Below, one piece after another: positions 1-7,142 of a stretch of DNA of 18,547 nt. The translations under genes were made by a program, and so were the position numbers. Each line of letters opens with the position of its first letter. Position 1 is the first letter of the stretch. Origin of the DNA: Equadaptatus sp045642965. GTDB lineage: Bacteria > Synergistota > Synergistia > Synergistales > Synergistaceae. Under the pieces are notes generated by a model. It had not been told where the DNA came from. It worked only from the letters and a program-made list of their open reading frames with translations, and made no database searches. The stretch covers positions 1-18,547 of the forward strand of contig JAZUJX010000036.1 of assembly GCA_045642965.1 (NCBI GenBank), written 5' to 3'.

Positions 1-1004
1 ACAATACCAAGAACCTGATAACATTCAGCAACTGTCTGTACAATAACACGCAGCGCAAGCAAATCATACAGCTGATCCATCGCTATATTTTTACGCTGCA
101 TTTTTTCGTATATGCTGTAAAAATGTTTTGGTCTGCCTTTAAGAGTTGCAGGAACTTTTTCTTTTTTCAATTTCTCTGAAAGTACGTCAAGCGCATTTGA
201 AATAATCTGCTCCCGTTCAGGCAGTTTTTTGCGCACTCTCTGCTTTATTTCCTCGAACATTTCAGGGTCAAGTACTTTGAACGACAAATCTTCCAACTCG
301 CGTTTAATCTGGTAGATTCCGAGTCTGTGCGCAAGAGGCGCATATATTTCAAGAGTTTCTTTGGCTATTGCAAGTTGCTTTTCACGCCTGTGAGCTGAAA
401 TTGTACGCATATTATGGAGTCTGTCAGCAAATTTGATAAGAACAACGCGTATGTCTTTTGCCATAACGACAAACATCTTGCGGAGGTTTTCCGACTGATA
501 ATCTTCGGCAGATTTAAACGGAAGTTTCCCCAATTTCGTTACCCCGTCAACAAGAGTAAGCACGCTCTCGCCAAAACGGGCAGCCACATCATCTGCCTCA
601 ACCGGAGTGTCTTCAAGGACGTCATGCAAAAGAGCCGCGATTATGGCGTCGCAGTCTATTTCCATTGCAGAAAGGATAAGGGCTACCGTAACAGGATGGA
701 GCATATACGGGTCACCGCTGTAACGCATCTGTTTTCCGTGCGAGTTTGCGGCAAATACAAATGCTTCTCCCGTCTTTTTCATTTCGTCAGCACTGAAATA
801 TTCTGTCAGTTTATCCCAGAGTGCGATCCATCGCTTATGAAAAATATCTGAGTCTCTTTGATACTCAGGAATACTCAGCCAATATTTTTTCCTGAATTGT
901 TTGCTTTCTTCTTCACTGGAAAAAGCACGAGAAAGTTTTGCGGGTTTGTCACCCATGGTAGTTATTGTATTATCTGTTCCGGCAACCGGTATATCTTTTT
1001 CCAT
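1..1004 (-). CDS. rel: Bifunctional (p)ppGpp synthetase/hydrolase, RelA/SpoT family, N-terminal 334 residues (partial)
   Basis: This is the N-terminal part of a Rel/SpoT stringent-response enzyme, which makes and degrades (p)ppGpp in the cytoplasm. The gene runs off the left edge; 334 codons are present, where the family usually has about 700-750. The HD hydrolase domain is complete: DPYMLHPV near residues 98-105, LLHDVLEDT at 125-133 with the His-Asp pair, and FADRLHNMRT at 192-201. All the metal-site residues I can recognise are kept, so hydrolase activity is expected. The synthetase domain begins near KGRPKHFYSIYEKM (289-302) and is cut. The ATG at 1004 lies one base after the recJ stop, so translation is probably coupled. 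Family assignment is certain; whether the synthetase half is active cannot be seen here. The apt gene often found between recJ and relA in other bacteria is absent. Confidence 0.96.
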   Translation of the reverse strand, partial: MEKDIPVAGTDNTITTMGDKPAKLSRAFSSEEESKQFRKKYWLSIPEYQRDSDIFHKRWIALWDKLTEYFSADEMKKTGEAFVFAANSHGKQMRYSGDPYMLHPVTVALILSAMEIDCDAIIAALLHDVLEDTPVEADDVAARFGESVLTLVDGVTKLGKLPFKSAEDYQSENLRKMFVVMAKDIRVVLIKFADRLHNMRTISAHRREKQLAIAKETLEIYAPLAHRLGIYQIKRELEDLSFKVLDPEMFEEIKQRVRKKLPEREQIISNALDVLSEKLKKEKVPATLKGRPKHFYSIYEKMQRKNIAMDQLYDLLALRVIVQTVAECYQVLGI

Positions 1005-1005
1005 A

Positions 1006-2667
1006 TCAGGAATCCACTATTTTTTCAAGTATCAGCTGTAAAGAAGTCACGTTTCTCCAGGTATCAAGCCTTGGTTTGTAAATCCAGCCTTCAAACGGTT
1101 TACGATTATTCATCAGTGCCGTCACAGCATTAAAAGCAAGCATAGTAGCCCCATTCAGCTCTATTTTAAGATGTCTGCCATTTCTTCCAAGCGGCTGAAG
1201 CACCATATATCCATCATACGGTGCGTAAAGCAGCGGAGCAGGATTATCCATACCGAACGGACCAAGCGCCAAAGCATCGTTCCACACTTCTCTGTTAAGC
1301 AGTTCAGGTTTCCAGTACAGGATATCCTCTTTTTCCTCAACAACCGTAACGTTTGAAAGCATTTCTTCAAGTTCGTCCCTGACTTCCTGCCACTGATCCT
1401 GTAAAACACTGAAACCGGCAGCAAGTCTGTGTCCGCCCCACGTATTAAGTTTGTCGCCCAATTTTGCAAGCACGGCAACGGCATCGCCACCTGCCGGCAT
1501 ACGCAGCGTCCCGCGCATGACATCACCAACTTCGGCAACAAGCGCTATAGGCTTGTTTTTCTCGCTGCACACGCGACTTGCAACGCTGCTCAAGACTCCT
1601 GCAGACCAGGTGCTGTCCGATAAAACATAATTATATCCGCTGTCTTCATTCAGCGATATCTGTTCAAGAACCCCCATTGAAAGCTCCCTGCGCTGTCTGT
1701 TTAATGTAATTATTTTGTCAACTTTTTGCGCAAGTTCTTTTGTCGGAAAGAAAATGTCAACTGCTATATCCGCAAGCTCCAGTCTTCCGGCAGCATTAAG
1801 ACATGGAATAATTTTCATAGCCAAATCTTCCGTACTTACCATATCCGGATTAACCATTAATTTTTCCATAAGCATTGCAAGACCCGGACGCGGTGCAATA
1901 CGCATCTGTTCAAGACCGTTGCGCACTAAAATACGATTGAGAGGCGACGCAAGAGATACGCAGTCAGCGACTGTTGCCAATGCAACAAGATCAAGCATCG
2001 TATACAATTTATCCTTGGGAATAAGTTCATTCTGCCATGCCCAGCACCATATTACTCCTGCGGCACAAAGCTTTCGCGCCGTGGCATCACCGAGCAGATG
2101 CGGGTTAACCATAGTCTCGCAGCGGGCAATTCCGTTCTCGGCAAGGTGATGATCCAGCACTACTACTGGAATACCTGCGGAGCGTATAAGATTTATTTCC
2201 TCTATATTCTGCGTTCCGCAATCAACTATAATAAGCAGATCACATTTGCGTTCCGCAATCGTTTTGGCAATGCTCATATGCAAACCGTAACCCTGCTTAA
2301 AGCGATGCGGAATAAAATAACGGACACGTGCGCGCTTACTGAGAACCATGGACATCGCAATAGTTGTGGCGGCTATTCCGTCCACATCATAGTCCCCGTA
2401 CACAATTACGTTGGAATTTTCGTTAAGATTACGAAAAATATCGGCAGCCACACCGTTGGTAGCCCCCAACTGCATTTCGCTGAGAAGATATTCCATATCA
2501 GGTTTAAGCCACATGTCAACAACTGAACGGAACGTATTAAGCGTAACTCCTCGCATTTCAAGCAGCGCAGCCTGAAACAGCGAGCAGCCGAAACGTTCGG
2601 CAACTTCCTGAGTATAACCGCCGGGTCGGTGTATGTTAAAGAGTTCTCCGGAACAGCGACATACCAT
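1006..2667 (-). CDS. recJ: Single-stranded-DNA-specific 5'-3' exonuclease RecJ
   Basis: The 553-residue protein is a RecJ nuclease of the DHH phosphoesterase superfamily, acting in recombinational repair and in degradation of displaced strands. E. coli RecJ is of similar length (577). Visible motifs are GDYDVDG at 91-97 (motif I), IVDCG at 147-151 (motif II), DHH at 172-174 (motif III), VALATVADCV at 228-237 (motif IV) and LNAAGRL at 290-296. The DHHA1 domain ends in GGHRLAAG at 411-418. The acidic and histidine metal ligands appear intact. The ATG at 2667 begins five bases after the stop of the LapA-like gene, and the purine-rich end of that gene serves as ribosome binding site. It is followed at one base by rel, so the three genes look like one operon. 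Confidence 0.96.
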   Translation of the reverse strand: MVCRCSGELFNIHRPGGYTQEVAERFGCSLFQAALLEMRGVTLNTFRSVVDMWLKPDMEYLLSEMQLGATNGVAADIFRNLNENSNVIVYGDYDVDGIAATTIAMSMVLSKRARVRYFIPHRFKQGYGLHMSIAKTIAERKCDLLIIVDCGTQNIEEINLIRSAGIPVVVLDHHLAENGIARCETMVNPHLLGDATARKLCAAGVIWCWAWQNELIPKDKLYTMLDLVALATVADCVSLASPLNRILVRNGLEQMRIAPRPGLAMLMEKLMVNPDMVSTEDLAMKIIPCLNAAGRLELADIAVDIFFPTKELAQKVDKIITLNRQRRELSMGVLEQISLNEDSGYNYVLSDSTWSAGVLSSVASRVCSEKNKPIALVAEVGDVMRGTLRMPAGGDAVAVLAKLGDKLNTWGGHRLAAGFSVLQDQWQEVRDELEEMLSNVTVVEEKEDILYWKPELLNREVWNDALALGPFGMDNPAPLLYAPYDGYMVLQPLGRNGRHLKIELNGATMLAFNAVTALMNNRKPFEGWIYKPRLDTWRNVTSLQLILEKIVDS

Positions 2668-2672
2668 TGTTC

Positions 2673-3074
2673 TTACTCTTTCTCCGAACCAAAGTGGCTG
2701 TTTTCGGACAAATTACTGCCAGCCGTTTCAGCCGTGTCTGTATTCTCAAATGCAGATTGTATAGAATCCGCACTATTTGACGGAACATTAGACACAGCAG
2801 CAACGATATTCTTCTTTTTCTCTTCAATTGCATACAATTTGTCGTTCAATTCTTTAATCTGCCGTTTGTATTTGTTTCTTGTTTCCAATTGTGCCAACAG
2901 AGAAAGCAGCCACATAAGAATTACTCCTGCACAGAAAAGGACGACCTCCCAAACCCCTTGTGGAAAATTCCATTCAGAAAAAAGAAACCGTACCTTGACA
3001 ATATCAAGATTCTGAAAAGAATAAAGGGCGGACACAGACATAGTAATTACGATAGCAAGCATCGTGCATTTCAT
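2673..3074 (-). CDS. LapA-like (DUF1049) small membrane protein
   Basis: A 133-residue protein resembling the lipopolysaccharide assembly protein A domain family. It shows two hydrophobic segments: one near residues 4-20 and one near 44-62 (VWEVVLFCAGVILMWLLSLL). Between them is the short loop typical of LapA, containing FSEWNFPQGV. A predicted helical, charged segment follows (QLETRNKYKRQIKELNDKL, about 63-81), then a Ser/Asn/Glu-rich tail with no recognisable fold. The tail should be cytoplasmic if it follows LapA topology. The ATG at 3074 was chosen because GGAG lies nine bases upstream; the in-frame TTG nine bases earlier would sit on that site. It is the first gene of the lapA-recJ-rel unit. 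In Escherichia coli LapA works with LapB in control of LPS synthesis; no LapB is visible here, so the role is open. Confidence 0.78.
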   Translation of the reverse strand: MKCTMLAIVITMSVSALYSFQNLDIVKVRFLFSEWNFPQGVWEVVLFCAGVILMWLLSLLAQLETRNKYKRQIKELNDKLYAIEEKKKNIVAAVSNVPSNSADSIQSAFENTDTAETAGSNLSENSHFGSEKE

Positions 3075-3108
3075 ATCTACCAACTCCGCTTATTTTTTTA
3101 TCGCTTAT

Positions 3109-3137
3109 ATAATACAACAAAAACCGCTAAATACCAA
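3109..3137 (-). promoter_or_regulatory. Sigma70-type promoter for lapA-like/recJ/rel
   Basis: On the minus strand a TTGGTA -35 box (3132-3137) is followed after exactly 17 bases by a TATTAT -10 box (3109-3114). Transcription would begin near 3102, about 28 bases before the lapA-like ATG. The promoter lies directly after the secF terminator, which supports a separate transcription unit. It was identified by eye from consensus match. Confidence 0.65.
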
Positions 3138-3142
3138 ACAAT

Positions 3143-3177
3143 AAAAAAGCGGGAAGGAATATTCCTTCCCGCTTTTT
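3143..3177 (-). terminator. Intrinsic terminator after secF
   Basis: A perfect inverted repeat has arms at 3144-3160 and 3161-3177, with a GC core of GCGGGAAGG and A/T-rich outer ends. Read on the minus strand the stem ends in a run of six T, the classic layout for termination of yajC-secD-secF. The opposite strand also ends in T-rich sequence, so it could work both ways, but no plus-strand gene enters it. Confidence 0.9.
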
Positions 3178-3201
3178 GTTTTTTAATAATATTAAATGCA
3201 A

Positions 3202-4077
3202 TTAGGCTTTCGGAGAGTGCGTGTACCATTCAGCAACAATGCCGCCGGCAACATAAATTGAGCTGTACGTTCCGAAAACAATACCAATAAGGAAAGCAAA
3301 GGCGAAGTTTGCTATAACTTCCCCGCCGAACAAAAGCATAGCGATTACGGGAAGCAGAGTTGTAAGCGCCGTGTTGATTGTTCTCGTGAGTGTTTCGTTG
3401 ATTGACGTATTGATAACGTCAATAACACCTTTGCTGCGGACATCTTTCCAGTTTTCACGGATACGGTCCATAACAACTATAGTGTCATTCAGAGAATAAC
3501 CGACTATCGTCAGAACCGCCGCTATAAATGTTACCGAAATTTCCCTGCCGGTAAGGCTGTAGATGCCAAGCATAATCGTTGTGTCATGGAACAGTGCCAA
3601 AACAGCTGCCACGCCAAAACGGAAACGGAAACGGAACGCCATGTAAATAAGTATTCCAAGAAGCGCGAGTGCAAGGGCTATAAGCGCCTGACGGCGAAGC
3701 TCTCCACCGACGACAGGCCCGACCTTGTCTATTTGAAGAATTTCAGTCCCATTGAAATCTGCTTTCAACTGATCTGTAACCTGCTGGCGAACGCTTTCGT
3801 CAGGCGCCTGAAGACGGATAAGGAAATTGCCGTTGTCATATTTCTGTATTGTAGCCTGTCCCTGATTCACTTTGTCAAGGCATGCACGAACATCCGCGAC
3901 TTCTGCATTCTGAGCAAATTTGACCTGAAATACGAGACCACCGGTGAAATCTACGCTGAGGTTAAGACCTTTGGTAAAGAGCATGCCAAAAGAGAGAATT
4001 ATGAAGACTATACTGATTGCAATCCAAAGTCTTCTGTATTTCATAAACGGGAAATTGAATTTAACGTTGTCAAACAT
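3202..4077 (-). CDS. secF: Protein translocase subunit SecF
   Basis: SecF (291 residues) is the partner of SecD in the SecDF-YajC complex, which uses the ion gradient to help pull preproteins across the inner membrane. It has an N-terminal membrane segment (about residues 17-34), the signature LSVDFTGG at 40-47, a periplasmic domain, and a C-terminal RND-type membrane bundle containing VGYSLNDTIVVMDRIREN. Length is normal for the family. The ATG at 4077 is preceded by a strong AGGAGG-type site, and the gene starts 15 bases after the secD stop. SecD and SecF are separate polypeptides here, not the fused form of some Firmicutes. Identification is secure. Confidence 0.97.
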   Translation of the reverse strand: MFDNVKFNFPFMKYRRLWIAISIVFIILSFGMLFTKGLNLSVDFTGGLVFQVKFAQNAEVADVRACLDKVNQGQATIQKYDNGNFLIRLQAPDESVRQQVTDQLKADFNGTEILQIDKVGPVVGGELRRQALIALALALLGILIYMAFRFRFRFGVAAVLALFHDTTIMLGIYSLTGREISVTFIAAVLTIVGYSLNDTIVVMDRIRENWKDVRSKGVIDVINTSINETLTRTINTALTTLLPVIAMLLFGGEVIANFAFAFLIGIVFGTYSSIYVAGGIVAEWYTHSPKA

Positions 4078-4092
4078 GGTATCTGCCTCCTC

Positions 4093-5478
4093 CTACTTCT
4101 TCTGTCCGCTGTCACGGGCTGAAAGCATAACACCGAGTATCGAACGTGTGACGACTACGTTGCAGAAAACCGCCGCAATCGTACCGATGCTGAGTGTAAC
4201 GGCAAAGCCTCTTATCGGACCTGTTCCACAATAGAACAGAATTGCCGCTGCGAGCAACGTTGTGATATTGGAGTCAAGAATAACAACAAGAGCTTTTTTG
4301 AAACCAGCCTCAAGAGCCGCAAGATGCGTTTTGCCCATGCGTGCCTCTTCTTTCATTCTTTCATAAATAAGGACGTTTCCGTCAACTGCCATGCCTATCG
4401 TCAGGATAAGACCTCCGATGCCTGGCAGTGTAAGCGTTGAACGAAGCACTATAAGGCACGCCAAAACTATGAGCATTGCAACGCAAAGAGCTATGTCAGC
4501 GGCTATGCCGAGCATTCCGTAATAGACAAGCATGAAAATTACGACAAGACCAAGACCTATAAGACCTGATTTTATTCCCTTAGCGATTGAGTCGGCGCCA
4601 AGTGTAGGACCTACAGAACGGTTTTCAAGAACCTCTACGTTCACAGGAAGCGCACCTGCGCGGAGCATAATTGCAAGCCTGTTGGCTTCTTCCGTCGTAA
4701 ATTTACCGGTAATCTGCGCATTGCCGCCGGAAATTCTCTGCTGGACGACAGGGGCAGAAATAACCATATCGTCAAGCACTATGGCAATCTGTTTGCCCAC
4801 GTTCATCGCCGTTGCAGAGTCAAACAGCTGTGCGCCTTCAGCATTGAATGAAATTGAGACCGCTGCTTTGCCGAACTGGTCAAAAGTCGTTTCCGCTTTG
4901 GTAAGCTGTTTTCCGCCGACATAAAGTTTGCCGAGCAGATAGCCGTTGCCTTCTTCGCCGTTAACAACCTTTACTTCTCCGGCATCCGGAACCTGCGCTT
5001 TCAGCTTTTCAACATATTCAGCCGCATTTCTCTTGGCTTCTTCATACATGCTTACTGCGCTGTTGTAACTTTCTTCCGTCTCGTAATTCTTGCGATCCGG
5101 TTTTGCAGGAACTGAAGGTGATGCGCCAAGTACCTGTCTGAACACAAGAACAGCGGTACGACCGATAAGGTCAAGTGCTGCCTGAGGATCGTCAATACCC
5201 GGAAGGTCCAGCGCAACGCGGTCTGTACCCTGCTTCTGAATAATCGGTTCCGCAACTCCGTACTGGTCAACACGGCTGCGGAGAACAGCAATGAGCCTTT
5301 CGATGCTGTCAGCGTTAATCGGGTTTGCCGCCGTGCCCTTTGCCTGCAAAACAATATGGGCTCCGCCTCTGAGATCAAGTCCCAGCTTAATCTTGTCCTT
5401 AATCGGGAACACGATAACGGCTGAGACAGCGATTACGGCGACAACCAGTGCCAGCCGCCATTTGTCTTTCTTTACCAT
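4093..5478 (-). CDS. secD: Protein translocase subunit SecD
   Basis: SecD (461 residues) is the larger subunit of SecDF, an ion-driven RND-type machine at the Sec translocon. Features in order are an N-terminal membrane helix (about 8-24), the signature GLDLRGGAHIVLQ at 33-45, the periplasmic P1 region with DLPGIDDPQAALDLIGRTA, and the C-terminal membrane bundle with IGLGLVVIFMLVYYG and GMAVDGNVLIYERMKEE. The ATG at 5478 was preferred over an upstream TTG at 5496 because AGGAGG sits seven bases before it and overlaps the TTG reading. It lies about 70 bases after yajC and 15 before secF, in one operon. Nothing unusual is seen in the conserved motifs. Confidence 0.97.
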   Translation of the reverse strand: MVKKDKWRLALVVAVIAVSAVIVFPIKDKIKLGLDLRGGAHIVLQAKGTAANPINADSIERLIAVLRSRVDQYGVAEPIIQKQGTDRVALDLPGIDDPQAALDLIGRTAVLVFRQVLGASPSVPAKPDRKNYETEESYNSAVSMYEEAKRNAAEYVEKLKAQVPDAGEVKVVNGEEGNGYLLGKLYVGGKQLTKAETTFDQFGKAAVSISFNAEGAQLFDSATAMNVGKQIAIVLDDMVISAPVVQQRISGGNAQITGKFTTEEANRLAIMLRAGALPVNVEVLENRSVGPTLGADSIAKGIKSGLIGLGLVVIFMLVYYGMLGIAADIALCVAMLIVLACLIVLRSTLTLPGIGGLILTIGMAVDGNVLIYERMKEEARMGKTHLAALEAGFKKALVVILDSNITTLLAAAILFYCGTGPIRGFAVTLSIGTIAAVFCNVVVTRSILGVMLSARDSGQKK

Positions 5479-5548
5479 ACTTATGCCTCCTGACAAATTA
5501 ACGAAGCGGATATAGAAACATCTCCGCTCCGTACCTTACCTGAATATT

Positions 5549-5965
5549 TTATTCTGCCGTTTTTTCGGCTTCGGGAGCTTCAGCTGTTCCGGCATTTTCA
5601 ACTGTTTCTGCCGGCTGTGCTTCGTCTTCCGCTTTTGCTTTTTTGACGCGTTTCATTTTTTTCGGACGCGCAGCAGCTTCGCCTGCTTCTTTTTTCATCG
5701 CGACCGAGCTTTTAAGAATACGAACCTTAACAGACTGTCCGGCAGCCTCATCACCCATATCAATGATATAGCTGTCTTCAAGCACTTCGCAAACCTTGCC
5801 GTAAAAACCTCCTGCAGTTACGATTATTGAACCTCTAGTGATACTTGCAATCATATCCGTGTGCGCTTTTTCGCGTTTTTTCTGCGGACGAATAATAAGG
5901 AAATAGAAAATGGCAATAAAAATCGCAAACGGTAAAACCATTCCCATGATGCCCTGCTGACCCAT
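5549..5965 (-). CDS. yajC: Preprotein translocase subunit YajC
   Basis: YajC is the small single-span protein that associates with SecDF. The 138-residue product has a hydrophobic helix at about residues 7-22 (MVLPFAIFIAIFYFLIIRP), followed by the family signature RPQKKREK and the conserved core ITRGSIIVTAGGFYGKV. After residue about 100 comes a Lys-rich stretch and an acidic Ala/Glu/Pro-rich tail, longer than in the roughly 110-residue E. coli protein. The ATG at 5965 was chosen over an upstream in-frame ATG at 5983 because the ribosome site AAAGGGGA lies between them. It is the first gene of yajC-secD-secF. Confidence 0.94.
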   Translation of the reverse strand: MGQQGIMGMVLPFAIFIAIFYFLIIRPQKKREKAHTDMIASITRGSIIVTAGGFYGKVCEVLEDSYIIDMGDEAAGQSVKVRILKSSVAMKKEAGEAAARPKKMKRVKKAKAEDEAQPAETVENAGTAEAPEAEKTAE

Positions 5966-6041
5966 TATAAAATCCCCTTTCATCTATAATACCAACTGTC
6001 AGTAGTACAATTGATACCGAACTGAAAAATTGACAGGACAA

Positions 6042-6065
6042 ATTTTAGCATAAATCAGAATTATA
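6042..6065 (-). promoter_or_regulatory. Candidate promoter elements upstream of yajC
   Basis: The 131-base gap between rex and yajC holds two possible -10 boxes on the minus strand: TATAAT at 6060-6065 and an extended TGCTAAAAT at 6042-6050. The second has the same TGCTAAAATTT string as the promoter before the S4 gene. Neither has a convincing -35 box at 16-18 bases, so I cannot say which is used. No other feature was seen in the gap. Confidence 0.4.
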
Positions 6066-6096
6066 TGCTACTCTTTCGCAAAAATAACTAAACTTA

Positions 6097-6735
6097 TCAG
6101 TTTGCGTTGTCCTTAAGAAAGAAAAACATTTTTTCCATAGCCGCAAATATATCTACCCTGTGAAACAGAATTCCTTTAGGTACGGATACTGCCGACGACG
6201 CAAAAGACAGAACTCCCCTGAGCGTTTCCGAAGCACACGCTATATCCACGCAGCTCTGTGCAGCGCTCTCAGGAACTGCAAGGATAAGAATCTCTATTTT
6301 TTTTTCGCGCATTATTTCAGGCATACGATCATCTGAATAACACGGGATTCCGTAGTAGTCAGTTCCTATTTTGTTCGGATCAACGTCAAAAGCTGCCTCA
6401 ACAGAAAATTTGTCACTGTAAAAATCAGAATGTCCTATCAGAGCCGTGCCCAAATGTCCTACCCCTGCGAGAGCCACTTTCCATACGTGCGGTGTTCCAA
6501 GGATGTTATCTATATACTCACACAGCTTGCGCGCTTCGTAACCCACACCGCGGCGTCCAAATTCCCCGAAATAGGACAGGTCTTTACGAACCTGGCTGTC
6601 CTTAATATCGAGAGCAGCAGCAATCTGACGGGAAGAGACAAACCTCTGCCCATCTTTTATCATCTGCGACACCACCCTGTGATAATGCACCAAACGCTCT
6701 ATTGTCGATTCGCCGATTTTCATGTTACGCCCCAT
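6097..6735 (-). CDS. rex: Redox-sensing transcriptional repressor Rex
   Basis: Rex is a dimeric repressor that senses the NADH/NAD+ ratio and typically controls fermentation and respiration genes. From the chosen ATG the protein has 212 residues, the usual length. The N-terminal winged-helix domain includes VSSRQIAAALDIKDSQVRKDLSYFG (about 33-57), followed by GRRGVGYE. The Rossmann domain carries GVGHLG at 91-96 and the acidic strand end FDVD at 116-119. The ATG at 6735 shares its A with the stop of the upstream S4 gene (TAATG). A second ATG at 6723, preceded by GGGGCG, is an alternative start, and a GTG at 6741 is also in frame. Co-transcription with the S4 gene is likely, and a Rex-like site lies over that unit's promoter. 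Confidence 0.95.
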   Translation of the reverse strand: MGRNMKIGESTIERLVHYHRVVSQMIKDGQRFVSSRQIAAALDIKDSQVRKDLSYFGEFGRRGVGYEARKLCEYIDNILGTPHVWKVALAGVGHLGTALIGHSDFYSDKFSVEAAFDVDPNKIGTDYYGIPCYSDDRMPEIMREKKIEILILAVPESAAQSCVDIACASETLRGVLSFASSAVSVPKGILFHRVDIFAAMEKMFFFLKDNAN

Positions 6736-7010
6736 TACCACGGACGCTCTTCAGGATCTGCCCTGCGTTCGGAAACAAGCTCGTAAGCGGCAGTACGTCT
6801 GCGCAGCTGTTGTTCGTCAGCGCAAAGCACCCGCGCTTCAATAATTCTGCGTGCATAAGCAATCTCAATAATATCGTTTTCCTTAACCACAGTCGCCGGC
6901 TTGCACTGCATTTTGTTAATCCGCACGGCTCCTATTTCGGTCATTTCCTGCGCAACAGTCCTGCGTTTTACCAGCATCGACAGCTTCAGGAACTTGTCTA
7001 TTCTGATCAT
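6735..7010 (-). CDS. rqcP: RqcP-like S4 domain RNA-binding protein
   Basis: A 91-residue S4-domain protein of the RqcP/Hsp15 type. It begins MIRIDKFLKLSMLVKRRTVA, very close in pattern to Bacillus RqcP (YabO), which holds the P-site tRNA on stalled 50S subunits during C-terminal alanine tailing in ribosome quality control. The S4 core runs through AVRINKMQCKPATVVKENDIIEI (about 28-50). The C-terminus is Arg/Glu-rich. The ATG at 7010 was chosen because homologues start at this point; a TTG at 7034 is in frame upstream. Its ribosome site is weak (GGA about 12 bases away). The stop overlaps the rex start. Hsp15 is an alternative name for related proteins, but the short length favours RqcP. Confidence 0.82.
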   Translation of the reverse strand: MIRIDKFLKLSMLVKRRTVAQEMTEIGAVRINKMQCKPATVVKENDIIEIAYARRIIEARVLCADEQQLRRRTAAYELVSERRADPEERPW

Positions 7011-7039
7011 AATATCACTGCGTCCAATCTTCAAATACT

Positions 7040-7056
7040 TTGTGAAATTTTAGCAA
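7040..7056. promoter_or_regulatory. Candidate Rex operator over the rqcP-rex promoter
   Basis: The plus strand reads TTGTGAA-ATT-TTAGCAA. The left half matches the half-site of the Gram-positive Rex consensus (TTGTGAA, four bases, TTCACAA) exactly; the right half matches at five of seven positions, and the spacer is three bases instead of four. The element covers the -10 box of the promoter for the unit that contains rex, where an autoregulatory operator would be expected. The spacing defect makes this tentative. Confidence 0.4.
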
Positions 7057-7075
7057 ACTCCCCGTATATTGTAAA
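7047..7075 (-). promoter_or_regulatory. Sigma70-type promoter for rqcP-rex
   Basis: On the minus strand TTTACA (7070-7075) is followed after 17 bases by TAAAAT (7047-7052), with an extended TG at -15/-14. Both hexamers match the consensus at five of six positions. Transcription would begin near 7040, about 30 bases before the ATG at 7010. This is the best promoter match I found in the window. Confidence 0.75.
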
Positions 7076-7106
7076 GATAAAATCTGCAATCACTATTCAG
7101 CGTATA

Positions 7107-7140
7107 AGACAAGAACGCTGCATAAGCAGCGTTCTTGTCT
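7107..7140 (-). terminator. Hairpin terminator after rpoD
   Basis: A perfect 15-bp stem (arms 7107-7121 and 7126-7140, core GAACGCTGC) with a four-base loop begins two bases after the rpoD stop codon. The 3' arm on the minus strand is U-rich (GTTCTTGTCTTAT), though there is no long T run after it. Position and strength support termination of the dnaG-rpoD unit. Confidence 0.75.
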
Positions 7141-7142
7141 GG

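Noticed and set aside
414..851. Plus-strand open frame opposite rel
   Set aside because: The minus strand encodes intact HD-domain motifs of Rel through this interval, so the plus frame is a shadow.
3084..3201. Palindromic repeat after secF as a CRISPR or mobile-element end
   Set aside because: A single copy with a T run right after the stem is fully explained as an intrinsic terminator.
5479..5548. Small inverted repeat AGCGGA/TCCGCT in the yajC-secD gap
   Set aside because: Six base pairs with a 12-base loop and no T run; likely chance, and the genes are expected to be co-transcribed.
6030..6056. TTGACA on the plus strand in the rex-yajC gap as a promoter
   Set aside because: No good -10 box at 16-18 bases and no plus-strand gene downstream.
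6085..6110. Weak hairpin AAACT-GATA-AGTTT with T run after rex as a terminator
   Set aside because: Only five A/T-rich pairs overlap the stop codon; too weak to report as a terminator.
7107..7140. Perfect 15-bp inverted repeat as an attachment site or transposon end
   Set aside because: It lies two bases from the rpoD stop with a four-base loop, the usual layout of a terminator, with no integrase or transposase nearby.
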